From the NCBI GenBank assembly GCA_032433765.1, contig JAVIAB010000139.1, positions 47,116,421 to 47,180,420 on the forward strand: a stretch of 64,000 nucleotides of DNA, given 5' to 3'. Source of the stretch: Megaustenia siamemsis. Its lineage: Eukaryota; Mollusca; Gastropoda; Stylommatophora; Ariophantidae. The notes under the pieces are model-generated. The model was not told where the DNA came from. It saw only the letters and a list, made by a program, of their open reading frames with translations, and ran no database searches. Both the position numbers and the translations under genes were made by a program. Below are positions 35,232-46,172 of the stretch, one piece after another; the stretch's first letter is position 1, and each line of letters starts with the position of its first letter.

Positions 35232-35932
35232 GCGATCAGGACTCAATCAGAGTAGGATTCCAGACTCTCACATAAAGTCAGCTGTCAGGTTAAGTGTGTT
35301 GATCGCCCCTACAGACAGAACATCACAATTAGATGTGACAAACACAGACGTGCACACAGCGATACGAGGCATGACTAACACTGACACACATCAAGATATG
35401 AGATATGACTAACACAGACATACACGCAAAGATATGACACATGACTAACATAGACATGCACACAAAGATATGAGATATGACTAAGACAGATATGCACACA
35501 CAAAGATATGACACATGCCTAACATAGACATGCACACACAAAGATATGAGATGTGACTAACATAGCCATGCACACACAAGGATATGAGATGTGACATACA
35601 CAGACATGCACACACAAAGATATGAGATATGACTGACATAGACATGCACACACAAAGAAAGATATGACACATGCCTAACATGGAGATGCACACAAAGATA
35701 TGAGATATGACTAACAGACATGCACACACAAAGATATGAGATGTGACTAACATAGCCATGGACACACAAGGATATGAGATGTGACAAACACAGACATGCA
35801 GACACAAAGATATGAGATATGACTAACATAAACATGCACACAAAGATATGAGATATCACTAACCCAGACGTGCACACACAAAGATATGACACATGACTAA
35901 CACAGATACACACTAAGATATGAGATATGACT
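35175..35932. repeat. (TA)n plus 36-40-bp minisatellite block
   Basis: It starts with (TA)n (to about 35229) and about 100 bp of unique DNA. About 15 variable units of GACTAACATAGACATGCACACACAAAGATATGAGATAT type follow (35,330-35,930). Possible target repeats AAAGTATTATATA lie at 35162-35174 and 35933-35945, though the (TA)n makes the left one uncertain. Cys/His-rich minus-strand frames here are translations of the repeat. Confidence 0.85.
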
Positions 35933-36208
35933 AAAGTATTATATAGATACGCCTATGAAAAGAACTGAACTGGAAATTAACATGCATACTGTAAAATCTA
36001 AAATTTAAATCAACTTATTTGCAACAGTCATAAAATAATAAAGGAATTGGCCGATGTGCAAAATCTATTGGAAAAAGAATAGCAATATTGTTGCGTCATG
36101 AGTGTTATAAGGTCGACTGCAAAAAATTCACTGCCAAATAACAGATAGTTATGACGTAAATCAAAAGCAAATGTGTTCATGGATTTATGAACGGACTATA
36201 ATAAGAAC

Positions 36209-36753
36209 CAAAAGAGGTGAGATGCAGAATGGCTCAGGCAAAAGCAGCTTTAAAAAAAATGAGGAAGATACTATGCAATCCATTTTGACAATAGAAACAA
36301 GAAAAATAGTTCTTAAATGTTATGTAGAGCCAGTCTTAACATACGGATACGAATCATGGACAATAGGACAACAGACAAGAAAATCACTGGAGTCTGTAGA
36401 AATGTGGTTTTACAGAAGAATGTTGAGAGTAACATGGACAGCTAAGAAGAGTAATGAAGATGTTCTGAGAGAGGTGAAAGCAAATAGAGAGCTAATTTCC
36501 AATATTAGGAAGAAACAATCATCATGTTTTGACCATGTAATGAGAAGAGAACAACTGGCATATATTGTAACAACTGGAAAAATTGAGGGACGTAGAGATA
36601 GGGGGAAGCAAAGAAAAAAATATCGGACAGCTTAAGAGAATGGCTTGGCAGAAGGTCAACAACAGAAATGATAAATAGCAGCCGAGATCGAAAGTTGTGG
36701 AGAGACATGATCACCTACGCCAGTAGGCCCGGTACTTGATGATGATGATGATG
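36209..36753 (+). mobile_element. LINE-A 3' end with 11-bp target duplication
   Basis: ATAATAAGAAC at 36198-36208 and 36754-36764 flanks it. It encodes RMAQAKAAL, KCYVEPVLTYGYESWTIG, MWFYRRMLRVTWTAKKSNEDVLREV, CFDHVMRREQLAYI and ends LWRDMITYASRPGT with a (GAT)n tail. Frameshifts lie near 36,250-36,290 and 36,620. It landed exactly on the right end of transposon copy 3. Confidence 0.9.
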
Positions 36754-36764
36754 ATAATAAGAAC

Positions 36765-36922
36765 ATAACTAATTGTAGTGTGTTATCAGTATCTTAATAG
36801 GTTAATGTTGATGTAGATAAACAATTAAATGATTGACTCATTTGAATTCTTTGGTAAAAATATTGTTAATTTTAAATCACAAATATTACAATTGAAGCTT
36901 CAACCTCCCTTATTTACTTTGA

Positions 36923-36966
<44 letters not shown>

Positions 36967-37161
36967 TAGAATTTTATTTGTACTATGTTTCTAGAATTGC
37001 AAAATGGGGGGGGGGGGGGGGGAGGGGGCGGGAATATCGGTGATAGGCAACTGTGCCGCATTCTTCCAAAATATTAGATTGCATTGACATTTATTTGCTA
37101 TGTTGTCTTATCGGTGTACTTTCCCAGAGAAAAATCTCTTCTGTTTACTTTTAGATTCTTG
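36765..37161. other. Unassigned DNA with (TA)n and a G-run
   Basis: (TA)n at about 36926-36963 and a G17 run at about 37005-37022, which is a potential G-quadruplex or slippage site. Confidence 0.7.
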
Positions 37162-37174
37162 GTGAACCTCCACG

Positions 37175-37730
37175 GAAAAATTAAAAAATAAAAAAATGGT
37201 ATGTAAGAAGCTTTACGTGACAAGTGGACGACACAGACTAAACAACGTTTCGGCTCAATAGGCCTTCATCAAGAACAAACAATAAAAACACACACACAAA
37301 ACTGATAACGAAACAACCAAAACAAAAACAATCGAAATGTGTTAAAGAAAACAACAACAATAAATAAAACTATCCTGTCAAATCCAAAATAAAATCGTAA
37401 CCAAGTGCGGCTGTCGTGAACGTCGAAAATCGTGTCAAAAAGTGCGTAAATGTAAACAGAACCAGAGGAGTTAACACAGGGGTCAGTGTGCAAACACAAA
37501 GGAGAAAGAATCGAATAGTAGACTGACAAGTGTAAAAAGACGCTAAGAGTGAGATGTCTGAGAGTGGGGTACAGTAAAAATAAATGAGGGGTAAGAAGCA
37601 CAGAAAAAAAATTATAGAGGAGAAAACCGAAGTGTCTCATAAGGGACTAGAGGAGAAGAACTATAAAAAGCATGGCATAGTAAGTAGACCAAAGAACCCA
37701 AATATGTGTAGTAGAGAAGGCTATGCAAAA
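37175..37730 (-). mobile_element. Penelope-like fragment with hammerhead-type motif, 13-bp target duplication
   Basis: GTGAACCTCCACG at 37162-37174 and 37731-37743 flanks a 556-bp insert. On the minus strand it carries TTGATGAAGGCC..TTGAGCCGAAACG near one end. This resembles the hammerhead ribozyme core (CUGANGA, stem II, GAAAC) reported for Penelope-like elements. No reverse transcriptase or GIY-YIG domain is present. The insertion is thus non-coding: a terminal-repeat fragment or a retrozyme-like element. A 123-residue hydrophobic frame on the minus strand has no recognised family. Confidence 0.65.
37236..37274 (-). ncRNA. Hammerhead-like ribozyme motif, type I
   Basis: Minus strand: (T)TGATGA, a stem II of GGC..GCC with an internal loop, GAAAC, then GTTGTTTA and GTC. 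It would have a very short stem III, as in minimal retroelement hammerheads. The first core base is T instead of C, which should weaken or kill cleavage. Confidence 0.45.
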
Positions 37731-37743
37731 GTGAACCTCCACG

Positions 37744-38154
37744 CCATGTTGGTCAGGTAAAAGAAAAAAAAAATGTGCCTGATTTGAAAGTTGAACCAGC
37801 ATTACCTGTCAGCGAACCATGATACTATATTTATATGAAGCATGCAATAAAAGATGAATAGCGATGTTTATGCTTGTGAATAGCTCCCTCATCATGTAAA
37901 ATTGTAGGAAGCAAAGACATGTTTTAACTCTAACATCCGGCAAGAAGACCCACTGAACTGATGACGCTATGCATATTTTGAAACTGGTACAGACAATATC
38001 ATTGTTTCGTGATACAGTTGTACATTTTAATTAAAATAAAAATTATAGCATGTTTAAAAATATTTAAAAGTGATTATTTTACGGCATGATCCATTAAATA
38101 TGCGCGGAATAATCTAAATTGGCTCAGTAACACCACTACAAGAGTCAACAAGAA
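37744..38154. other. Unassigned DNA
   Basis: No feature recognised. Confidence 0.4.
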
Positions 38155-38400
38155 GTCGCGGCGCTATCATGGTTAATACACTCACCAGGAGGCCCGGTTT
38201 CAAATTCCGTTTGTGGCGACACAGCTTGGGAGTTGACTCAGTCGTTGAGAATTGATGCTAGAAATTTTCTCTGAGAAAATATGGCAGTTTATGGGGAATG
38301 CTGACCACATCAACGTTAATATTCTGATGGTCATGAGAAGAACTATGTGACACCTTATTCCTTACTATCAGAAAGCATGCATGGTGTGTACACATGGCTT
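38155..38400 (+). mobile_element. Degenerate tRNA-derived SINE
   Basis: GCGCTATCATGGTTAATAC (A box-like) and CCCGGTTTCAAATTCCG (B box-like) lie in the first 65 bases. A worn form of the shared core (AATTTTCTCTGAGAAAATATGG) and GACCACATCAACG follow, as in family 4. It is an old copy with uncertain limits. Confidence 0.6.
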
Positions 38401-38850
38401 TTTTTATGTCAGCAAATCAGGAGGACGCTTATTAAAATATTTACATGACAATATATAAGATCAGACTGATTACCGGGGGTATTTTATTTTTATGTACAGA
38501 CAGGACTACACTCCCCACCTCCACCTCCCCTAAAACAACAGACGCATACTGGCAATGTACGGCTATTACTATCACTTCAAGAGTTACATGAGATCTGGGT
38601 CATCAGGCTAAACATGTATGATTACAATGAAGGCTCGCTCGTGTGCACTGATATGTCAATCTGATCCTGTTTTATTTGGAGGACTTAGCTGTCATTTTAA
38701 TAAACAAAACCCTTGTAACAAATAGACTTGAAAATTGGCTTTACTGGGTCATGGAAAGAATAAAACGAAACCAAGACATTACAAGAGATAATGTTGTGTG
38801 AAGTTCATCAAAGTAGTTCTTGTTTTATTTCTTTGCAGATCTTCAATTCT
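38401..38850. other. Unassigned DNA
   Basis: No feature recognised. Confidence 0.4.
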
Positions 38851-39439
38851 AGAATACATGTAGATTATTGCAGTTGATGCTTTAACTTATTCTGTGTTGC
38901 TGTTATCAAATGTTAGTAACTAGCTAAGCAGATATATGATGTTATAGTGAACTTACAGTATACATATACTTCTTTTTGTACAGGTCGTGGACCTATAAAG
39001 CAGACAGTGGCCAATATGACTTTCTTGTTAGGAAGAAACACAATCTCTCCGCCTTACTCTGTGTCCACCTGTTGCAACGTACCAAAAGACTATCTTACGG
39101 TGCTTTGTCGTCACTCCCATTCACCATGGTATCTTTGTTCTGTCTCTCTGGCAATTCGTGTGATGGTCTCATGATCTTGTCTGATTATTCCCTACCTACG
39201 TTCAACAACGTCTACCTCTTACCACCATTGGAATTTATTCTCGGTAACGCCTGTTGGTCAATTCTTGGTAACTTATTTTGTAGGACCAAAATATGAGAAT
39301 TATTCTTTGAGCGAGTTGTATGAAATGACTCTCTTGATGTGCATTTATTTTTTCTGTATTACACTAGTTATGTACCCACACAAGAATACATGTAGTTTAT
39401 TGCAGTTCATACTTTAACTTATTCTGTGTTGCTGTTATG
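38851..39439 (+). repeat. 57-bp direct repeats around a segment with a 106-residue open frame
   Basis: AGAATACATGTAG(A/T)TTATTGC ... TGTGTTGCTGTTAT occurs at 38851-38907 and 39383-39439 with about five mismatches. Between them lies a frame at 38,976-39,296 (SLPFTMVSLFCLSGNS, LPTFNNVYLLPPLEFILGN). It is preceded by a pyrimidine-rich stretch ending TTTTTGTACAG, which looks like a splice acceptor. I recognise no family. The second repeat ends exactly where a LINE-A fragment begins. Confidence 0.55.
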
Positions 39440-40275
39440 ACAAAGTAAAGCACCAAGAAATAATTAAAAGTTTAGAAAGCTTAAACGTAGACAACAATGA
39501 TCTAAGAATAATAAAGAACATGTACTGGCAACAAACAGCAGCCATAAGAACTGGAAACCAATTGGGAATGGTTCAACAAATAAAACAGGGTGTTAGGCAA
39601 GGTTGTGTGCTGTCACCAGATTTGTTTAATATTTATAGTGAGATTATTTTAAGATCTATAAGGGGCATGCCTGGAATAACAATCGGAGGTCAAATTATAA
39701 ATAATCTAAGTTATGCTGATGATAGAATCTTAATCGCTAAGAGTGAAAATGAGTTACAAGAAATGTTAGACATTATAGTGAAAGAAAGCAAAATAAAGGA
39801 CTCAGCCTTAATAGCAAAAAGATAAAAGTAATGGTAACAACAAAGAACAAAGGCATCACCTCAGTGCACAATAAAAAGTGGAACAATATTAAAACAGGTA
39901 AATGAATCTAAATATTTGGGAACTTTGTTTACCTCAGACTGAAGATGTACAATAGAGCTGAGATGTAGGATTGCTCAGGCAAAAGCAACTTTCCAAAAAA
40001 TGAGGAAGATACTATGCAATCCATTTTTGACAATAGAAACAAGAAAAAGAGTTCTTAAATGTTATGTAGAGCCAGTCTTAACATATGGTTTTGAATCATG
40101 GACAATAGGACAACAGACAAGAAAATCACTGGAGTCTGTAGAAATGTGGGTTTTACAGAAGAATGTTGAGAACACCATGGAGAACTAAGAAGAGTAATGA
40201 AAATGTTCTGAAAGAGGCCAAAGCAAAAAAAGAGCTAATTTCAAATATTAGGAGGAAACCATCATCATTTTTTGA
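39440..40275 (+). mobile_element. LINE-A internal fragment with reverse transcriptase motif, 3' end missing
   Basis: It reads [37 protein letters not shown], then [21 protein letters not shown], then the catalytic box [14 protein letters not shown]. Frame-shifted C-terminal blocks (QMRKILCNPF, KCYVEPVLTYGFESWTIG) follow. It stops at SNIRRKPSSFF. LINE insertions normally keep their 3' end, so its absence here points to later deletion or recombination. Confidence 0.85.
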
Positions 40276-40771
<496 letters not shown>

Positions 40772-40851
40772 TGTCTTTGTGCGCGCGAACGTGAGTATGT
40801 GAATAAAGTGTTGAGTTTTTTAATGAGCGAAATGACTTGTGTATTAGCAGT

Positions 40852-41108
40852 CTTCTTCTTCTTCTATATTTCCTCTGTTGCCGTTGGCGTCGAGGGGAGA
40901 AACAATCTGTGATTCTTTGCTCTTCTGTTGGCCTCTTCTGATGTTATTCCTCCTAGTGACTCTAGTATTCCCTTTATCCATCTCTTTCTCGGTCTTCCTC
41001 TTAATCTGGCGTTTTCGTAGCGTTTGTTTATGGCTCTTTGATTCATTGTTAGTTCTTTCTGTCTTGTTATGTGGCCAAACCAATTTAGTTTGATTTAATA
41101 CACCAATC
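40852..41108 (-). mobile_element. LINE-C 3' end with 14-bp target duplication
   Basis: TGTGTATTAGCAGT at 40838-40851 and 41109-41122 flanks it. The minus strand reads NQRAINKRYENARLRGRPRKRWIKGILESLG, then ANRRAKNHRLFLPSTPT, then a (GAA)n tail. These match AFNKRCENTRPKGRPRKR ... RKLYLPSTL in LINE-C at 5.9 kb. The frame is open to the stop. It is strongly 5' truncated. Confidence 0.88.
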
Positions 41109-41122
41109 TGTGTATTAGCAGT

Positions 41123-41719
41123 AATTATGTAAAATTTTTTGCCGTATCTGCACAATGTTTTTTTTTTATTATTATGTTGATAGGAATTGGTTATGTCGTA
41201 TGACATTTACACATTCTGTCTTTATGTATGTAACAAGATCCTTCACTCTATTCCTATAGAAATGTCTTTTGTTGTATGATTATCTAAATATCTATAACAG
41301 TCCAGATGAAATATCATATTTTAGCTTCGAATGATTTGATTTGTTATTTTAGTTGTCAGTGCACTTTTTAATTTGTGATACGAGCATTTGATGACTATAA
41401 CTTTTATATTTAGAAAATTCATAAGCTCTCATTATTCTCTACAAGCAGTCACTCTACTGTGCGTGCTGTCTGTCAAAAGCTATTTCCAAATCGATAAAGT
41501 TTATGTAAATGTCTCGCTACGATTCTCAACACTGCTCGGTTGTGTTACTGAGGGTCGAGCTACGATCTACTACAGTGGTGTGCTCCTTCCGATGTGTGCT
41601 GGCTTTTCTTTTATTTTTGGTCTAGAGTTCTGAAGGTTTTTTTTATTGTGGTGAAAATGTTCCTGCTAAGTGTTTTTTATGCACTGGGGATTGAGTGATT
41701 CATCCCCACTTATTTCAGT
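41123..41719. other. Unassigned DNA
   Basis: An 81-residue open frame near 41,388-41,633 has no recognised motif. Confidence 0.4.
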
Positions 41720-42290
41720 TTATAATTTTGTTTTCAAATAATTTACACGATCCATCTGTTTCATTCCAGTGATCTCCTCGTTTGCAAAATGTCTTGGAAA
41801 ATTGTTGCGACATTTCTACTGCCAATGTTAGGTCTGCTATGAATAGTTTTGCATTCAAGCGGTTATAACCAGGAGCTTTACTGTTCTCAAGTCCTGGTAT
41901 AGGTTTAATGACCTCTACATTGTTGGGATGGGGAGAATGGAAGAAATAAGGGATTGTGTATGTGTAGAGGAAGATGGCCGGTAGTTCTGTTTCTGCTTCA
42001 ATATTAATTTCTTCGTCAACAATCTTCCTCTATATATGTGGTTATTTCATACCGAATGTTTCGCTGAGGTATTCAGACCATCTTTCTGTTTTTTTAAAAA
42101 ATGTTTATAACTTTTAAAAATAATTCTGGTAATGGACATGCATTTTCTTTCTCGTACATGTGTGATGTTTGCACGTATCCTTCGGTAGATGGGTTTTTTT
42201 ATTCTGAAGACGTTATTTGTGTGATTTGTTTAAATTTTCTGTCGCTTCCTCTGTTGGTCTTGCAAGGTCACCCAGGTCTCTAGAGGCATT
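41720..42290 (-). mobile_element. LINE reverse transcriptase N-terminal fragment (decayed)
   Basis: The minus strand reads RWSEYLSETFG, then EINIEAETELPA, then EVIKPIPGLENSKAPGYNRLNAKLF, then MSQQFSKTFCKRGDHWNETDGSC. The block E...I..LKN.KAPG.D.I.AE...W is typical of the region just before the first reverse transcriptase motif. No catalytic box is present. Confidence 0.65.
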
Positions 42291-42329
42291 TTATCTATTA
42301 AAAACAAACAAAAAAACTAGTCATTATAT

Positions 42330-42580
42330 CATCATCATCAAGTACCGGGCCTGCTGGCGTAGGTGATCATGTCTCTCCACAACTTTCGATTTTGACAGTT
42401 CTTTATCTTTTCTGTTGTTGACCTTCTACCAATCCATTCTCTTAAGCCGTCTGGTATTTTCTCTCTTTACTTCCCTCTATCTCTTCGTCCCTTAATTTTT
42501 CCAGTTGTTACAATATATTCCAGTTGCTCTCTTCTCATTACATGGCCATAAAATGATGATTGTTTCTTCCTAACTGTTCG
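42330..42580 (-). mobile_element. LINE-A 3' end fragment
   Basis: The (ATC)n start and AAGTACCGGGCCTGCTGGCG are the mirrored LINE-A tail. It encodes a worn ...HVMRREQLEYIVTTGKI...W.DMITYASRPGT. The target duplication is unclear; only TTATAT is shared at the two sides. Confidence 0.8.
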
Positions 42581-43084
42581 TTATATACCATTTCTATTTG
42601 ATGAAATTTGTTTCCGTTTTCTTACCTTTAATTTCTTTTATTTTAATTTTCTACATGTTTTTAATATTTCTTTAGTTATCCAACAGTATGTGAACTTTCG
42701 GTAACTGATAGCTCTTCCCATAATGGATTTTGCAATATTCGTCATCTGTGCTGTATAAAGCTGCTGTCAACTCTATACAGTTATGACGCTTGTGCTATAA
42801 TTACGATAGCGAAAGCAACTAAAGTGCTCATATCTTACATAACGATTTCCTTTTGATGTACTACGCCTTGTAATGATACGTATTTTCTCGTTTGGACAAT
42901 CGATACAAACTGTGACGAATTCTCGATTAGTACTCAAGTCAATGGTAAGAGCTATATATTTTCGAATCGATGAGCTAGAAATGGAAAAGTAAAAGCTACC
43001 GTCATATTTACTATTCGAACCACAGTCTCATGCTATAACTCAAGGGAAATATATATATTTTTTTTGCACGGTTACAAAAGAAGC
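42581..43084. other. Unassigned DNA
   Basis: No feature recognised. Confidence 0.4.
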
Positions 43085-44459
43085 GAAGTTTGCCAATCTT
43101 TTACTACACAAAATAACCCGGTATTAATTATTTTTACCAAATGGCAATGCATAAAGAAAAGCATACAAGAAATCTGCGACACCTTACCCAAAAGAGAAAA
43201 GAACAAAAAACAAAAATGGATAACTAACACCATCTTAGAAAAAATGGAAGAAAGGAGACAAGCTAAGAACACTGCCCAATACAATAAAATAGATAATGAG
43301 ATACGCAAAATGTGCAAAAAGGCAAAAGAAGACTGGCTCGGCCAAAAATGTTTTGAAAATAGAAACTATGGAAAGCAAACAAGACTTAAGAGGAATGCAC
43401 ACAGAAATAAAGAGAATGACTAATAAAAATAAAAAAGCCACAGAAGGTGGATGCATTGCAGACAAAAGGGGAAAATGCTAACAGACAATAAAGTTATTAT
43501 AGATAGATGGCAGTAATTTACAACCGAACTATTTCAGGTTCAAAGGGGCAAGAAACCAGTTATAAAATGTACATCAGGCTATAAAATCTTAAAATCTGAG
43601 GTGAAAAAAGCTATAAAAACAATGAAAAGGGGAAAAGCAGCAGGACCTGACAGCATACAGATAGAGATGATACAGGCACTAGAAGACTTTAGCATTGAAG
43701 TGATTACAGACATATGCAAAGACATATGCCACACATGATATATACCAACTGAACTAAAAACATCAACTTTCATTGCATTGCCTAAAAAGAATGGTGCAGT
43801 TGAATGCAGTGACTTTAGAACAATAAGCATAATGAGCCAAGTTACAAAAATCTTGCTAAAAGTTATACAAGGAAGGATTCAGAATAAAATCAATACTGAA
43901 TTAGATGAGCAGCAATTTGGGTTTAGGAAAAATAGCGGACAAAAGAAGCCATATTCTGCATGAGAACATTAATCGAAAAATACACAGAAGTAAATAAACC
44001 AATATATGCCTGCTTTATAGACTACACCAAAGCTTTTGATAGAGTACACCACAAACAACTTATAGAATGCCTAAAAGAGATAAATCTAGATAACATGGAC
44101 ATACGACTAATATGTAATCTATACTGGGAGCAAACAGCAATAATAAAATATAACAAAGAGAACTCTACACCCATTGATATAAAAAGAGGAGTAAGACAAG
44201 GATGCATCCTATCGCCAAGCTTGTTCAATCTATACACTGAGCAAATTTTTAAAAACATCATAGAGATGCCAGGCCTACAAATTAATGGAAAGATAATCAA
44301 TAAACTGAGATATGCTGACGATACTGTACTGCTAGCAGAAAATCCTAAAGATCTACAACAATTACTTAGTGACATAAACATGACAAGCAAAAAATATGGA
44401 CTAGATATGAATACCAAAAAGACTAAAACTATGATCATAAACAAAGAAGATACTCAAAA

Positions 44460-44807
44460 AGCCAGTGGTGGGGAGTGTTAGACACCCCAAGGTATGGTGA
44501 CAGCTTTACAAAGAAGGAACACAACACAATACTGACGTTTCGGCCTCTGGCCTTCTTCAGAAAACAGGGACAACGACAACAAACGATGAAGCACAATTAT
44601 CTATAACAACATGGTAGATGATCAGGTGAATGGAGAGGTGGACAGAAAGAAGAGAAGAAAGTAGGATATTGAAATAAGAAAGGAGGCTACATGAGGGGAG
44701 GTAGGATGAGTGGTCAAGATGTTTAGAATAGAAGGATAGGAAAAATGATGAAGAGATGAAATGATAATAGTACAAAGTGGGTAATATATCGTAAAACTTA
44801 TAAGAAA
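44460..44807 (-). mobile_element. 348-bp hammerhead-bearing insertion in LINE-B
   Basis: AAGATACTCAAAA at 44447-44459 and 44808-44820 flanks it. It has no coding content. Its minus strand holds CTGAAGAAGGCCAGAGGCCG followed by AAACGTC. It shares its layout (GGTATG..., AGCTTTAC, then the motif) with the insert at 37,175-37,730, so both belong to one Penelope-derived or retrozyme-like group. Confidence 0.7.
44532..44560 (-). ncRNA. Hammerhead-like ribozyme motif
   Basis: Minus strand CTGAAGA (fits CUGANGA), a GGCC-AGA-GGCC stem II, then GAAAC and GTC. Core bases are better kept than at 37 kb. Stem III is minimal or absent, so monomer cleavage is doubtful. An extra A sits between the core and stem II. 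Confidence 0.5.
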
Positions 44808-45460
44808 AAGATACTCAAAACCCACAAGTGGATATCAAAATAGAAGGAATAGACTTGGAGACAGTTCAGAACTACAACTACCTTGGACATACAATAACCA
44901 GTGATGGAGAACGTACAACTGAAATAAGCAAAAGAATAGGAATGACAAAAAGTAATTTTAATGTCATGAAGAACATACTAACATCAAAACAAATAACACC
45001 AGGGCTAAAACTAAGAATAGCAAAATGTTACATCTTCTCAATATTCCTATTTGGTGCAGAAACATTGATATTAGGCAAGAAAACAGAACAGAGAATTGAA
45101 GCCTTTGAAAAGGTGGATATATAGAAGAATAGGTAGAATTGGATGGAAGGAAAAGAAAACAAACGATAAAGTCTTAAAACAACTAAAAATGAAAAGAGAA
45201 CTACTAAGCACAATTCAAACAAGACAAATGCGATTTTTTGGCCATGTTAAAAGACACAACAGCCTACTAAAAGTAATCCTGGAGGGGAAAATACAAGGTA
45301 AAAGATGCAGAGGCAGACCAAGACTAACTTAGACGAGTAACATCAAAAGATGGACATACAAATCAGCCTATGACAACCTGCACCATCAAAGCAAGAGACA
45401 GAGCAGAATGGCGCTCCATGGTAGCCAACCTTCTTTGCGGAGACGGCACTCGATGATATC

Positions 45461-45749
45461 TACACGACATATGTGTTGATTGAATATGCTGCTTATTAAA
45501 GAGTTTGTCATACTGGTTAGACCGCTTCATTATAACTCACTCCTTCATCACTGCTTTAGAATGCTCATCGTAATTCTCACAACCGTCTACCATAGCAAAT
45601 TCAGGGGAATTAATTATTTAACATTAATTGTGTCGCAAATATTTTAGTGGTATATGTTGCAAAAGTACACCATCGCAACACATGCGTAAGAACATCAACG
45701 TTTTCCCTCTTAATTTAGTCAAACCCAAAGGGTAGTTAGCGATTGGTTA

Positions 45750-45810
<61 letters not shown>

Positions 45811-46105
45811 TTCCGTCACTTTAACTGACTTGCTTCTTCATCAGCCACACTGTGTTGCTGCCGAGAACTTGGGTTTTCTCTGAGTACCAGATTCTATTGT
45901 AACAGAAGATATTTGTACCATAAACTTGGACAACATTATCACTATTTATGAAAATGTCAAGTCGCTTTACAAAGAGTAAAGTAAACTATAAGGAGAGGGA
46001 TTTCCTGAAAAACGACCAACTTGCGTGACGTGTTCAGCTTTGCAAGGAGTGGTAGTTGTGGTAGAGTGAGGTAAGCCGTCTATATCTCATATATTTGAAC
46101 ACGTC
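45461..46105. other. Unassigned DNA with (TA)n
   Basis: (TA)n at about 45754-45806. Next to it, GCTTCTTCATCAG resembles part of the Penelope-type motif on the minus strand but lacks GAAAC. Confidence 0.5.
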
Positions 46106-46172
46106 ACACTAGTTTAATCAACTTATAGACTGCCTAAAAGATATAAATCAAGACGACACAGACATACGACTA

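Larger units (their letters stand above)
24669..36198 (+). mobile_element. Wide-spaced DDE transposon, copy 3, split by the 8.5-kb palindrome
   Basis: The left end (TGGTCTCATAAAATTTTG..., after TA at 24667-24668) and the following 200 bases match the mirrored end of copy 2, including ATATTTTTTGCTCT and TTTAGGCTATATTAAA. The right end GAACGGACTA at 36189-36198 is followed by TA. Transposase remains lie at 25,395-26,217 and 34,755-34,885. Two things have landed inside it: the palindromic element (26,218-34,748) and a tandem-repeat block (35,175-35,932). Without them it would be about 2.2 kb, like copies 1 and 4. Confidence 0.75.
43085..45460 (+). mobile_element. LINE-B copy with linker, reverse transcriptase and 3' end, split by an insertion
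   Basis: Domains in order: a basic linker (KREKNKKQKWITNTILEKMEERRQAKN), the block EVKKAIKTMKRGKAAGPDSIQIEM, STFIALPKKNGAVECSDFRTISIMSQ, ELDEQQFGFRKNSG, ACFIDYTKAFDRVHHKQL, IKRGVRQGCILSPSLFNLY and the catalytic box RYADDTVLLAE. After the insert at 44,460-44,807 come YNYLGHTITSDGERTTEI, AKCYIFSIFLFGAETLI, RFFGHVKRHNSLLKVIL and GKRCRGRPRLT. The tail is a short GATGAT. Three or more frameshifts and stops inactivate it. The endonuclease is missing. RTE-like affiliation is inferred. Confidence 0.88.

Noticed and set aside
35329..35913. Cys/His-rich frames that resemble a secreted or metal-binding repeat protein
   Set aside because: They follow the 36-40-bp minisatellite unit, shift frame between units and have no separate coding signal.
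45806..45850. Third hammerhead-like motif next to (TA)n
   Set aside because: CTGATGAAGAAGC is present on the minus strand, but no GAAAC box follows at the right distance.
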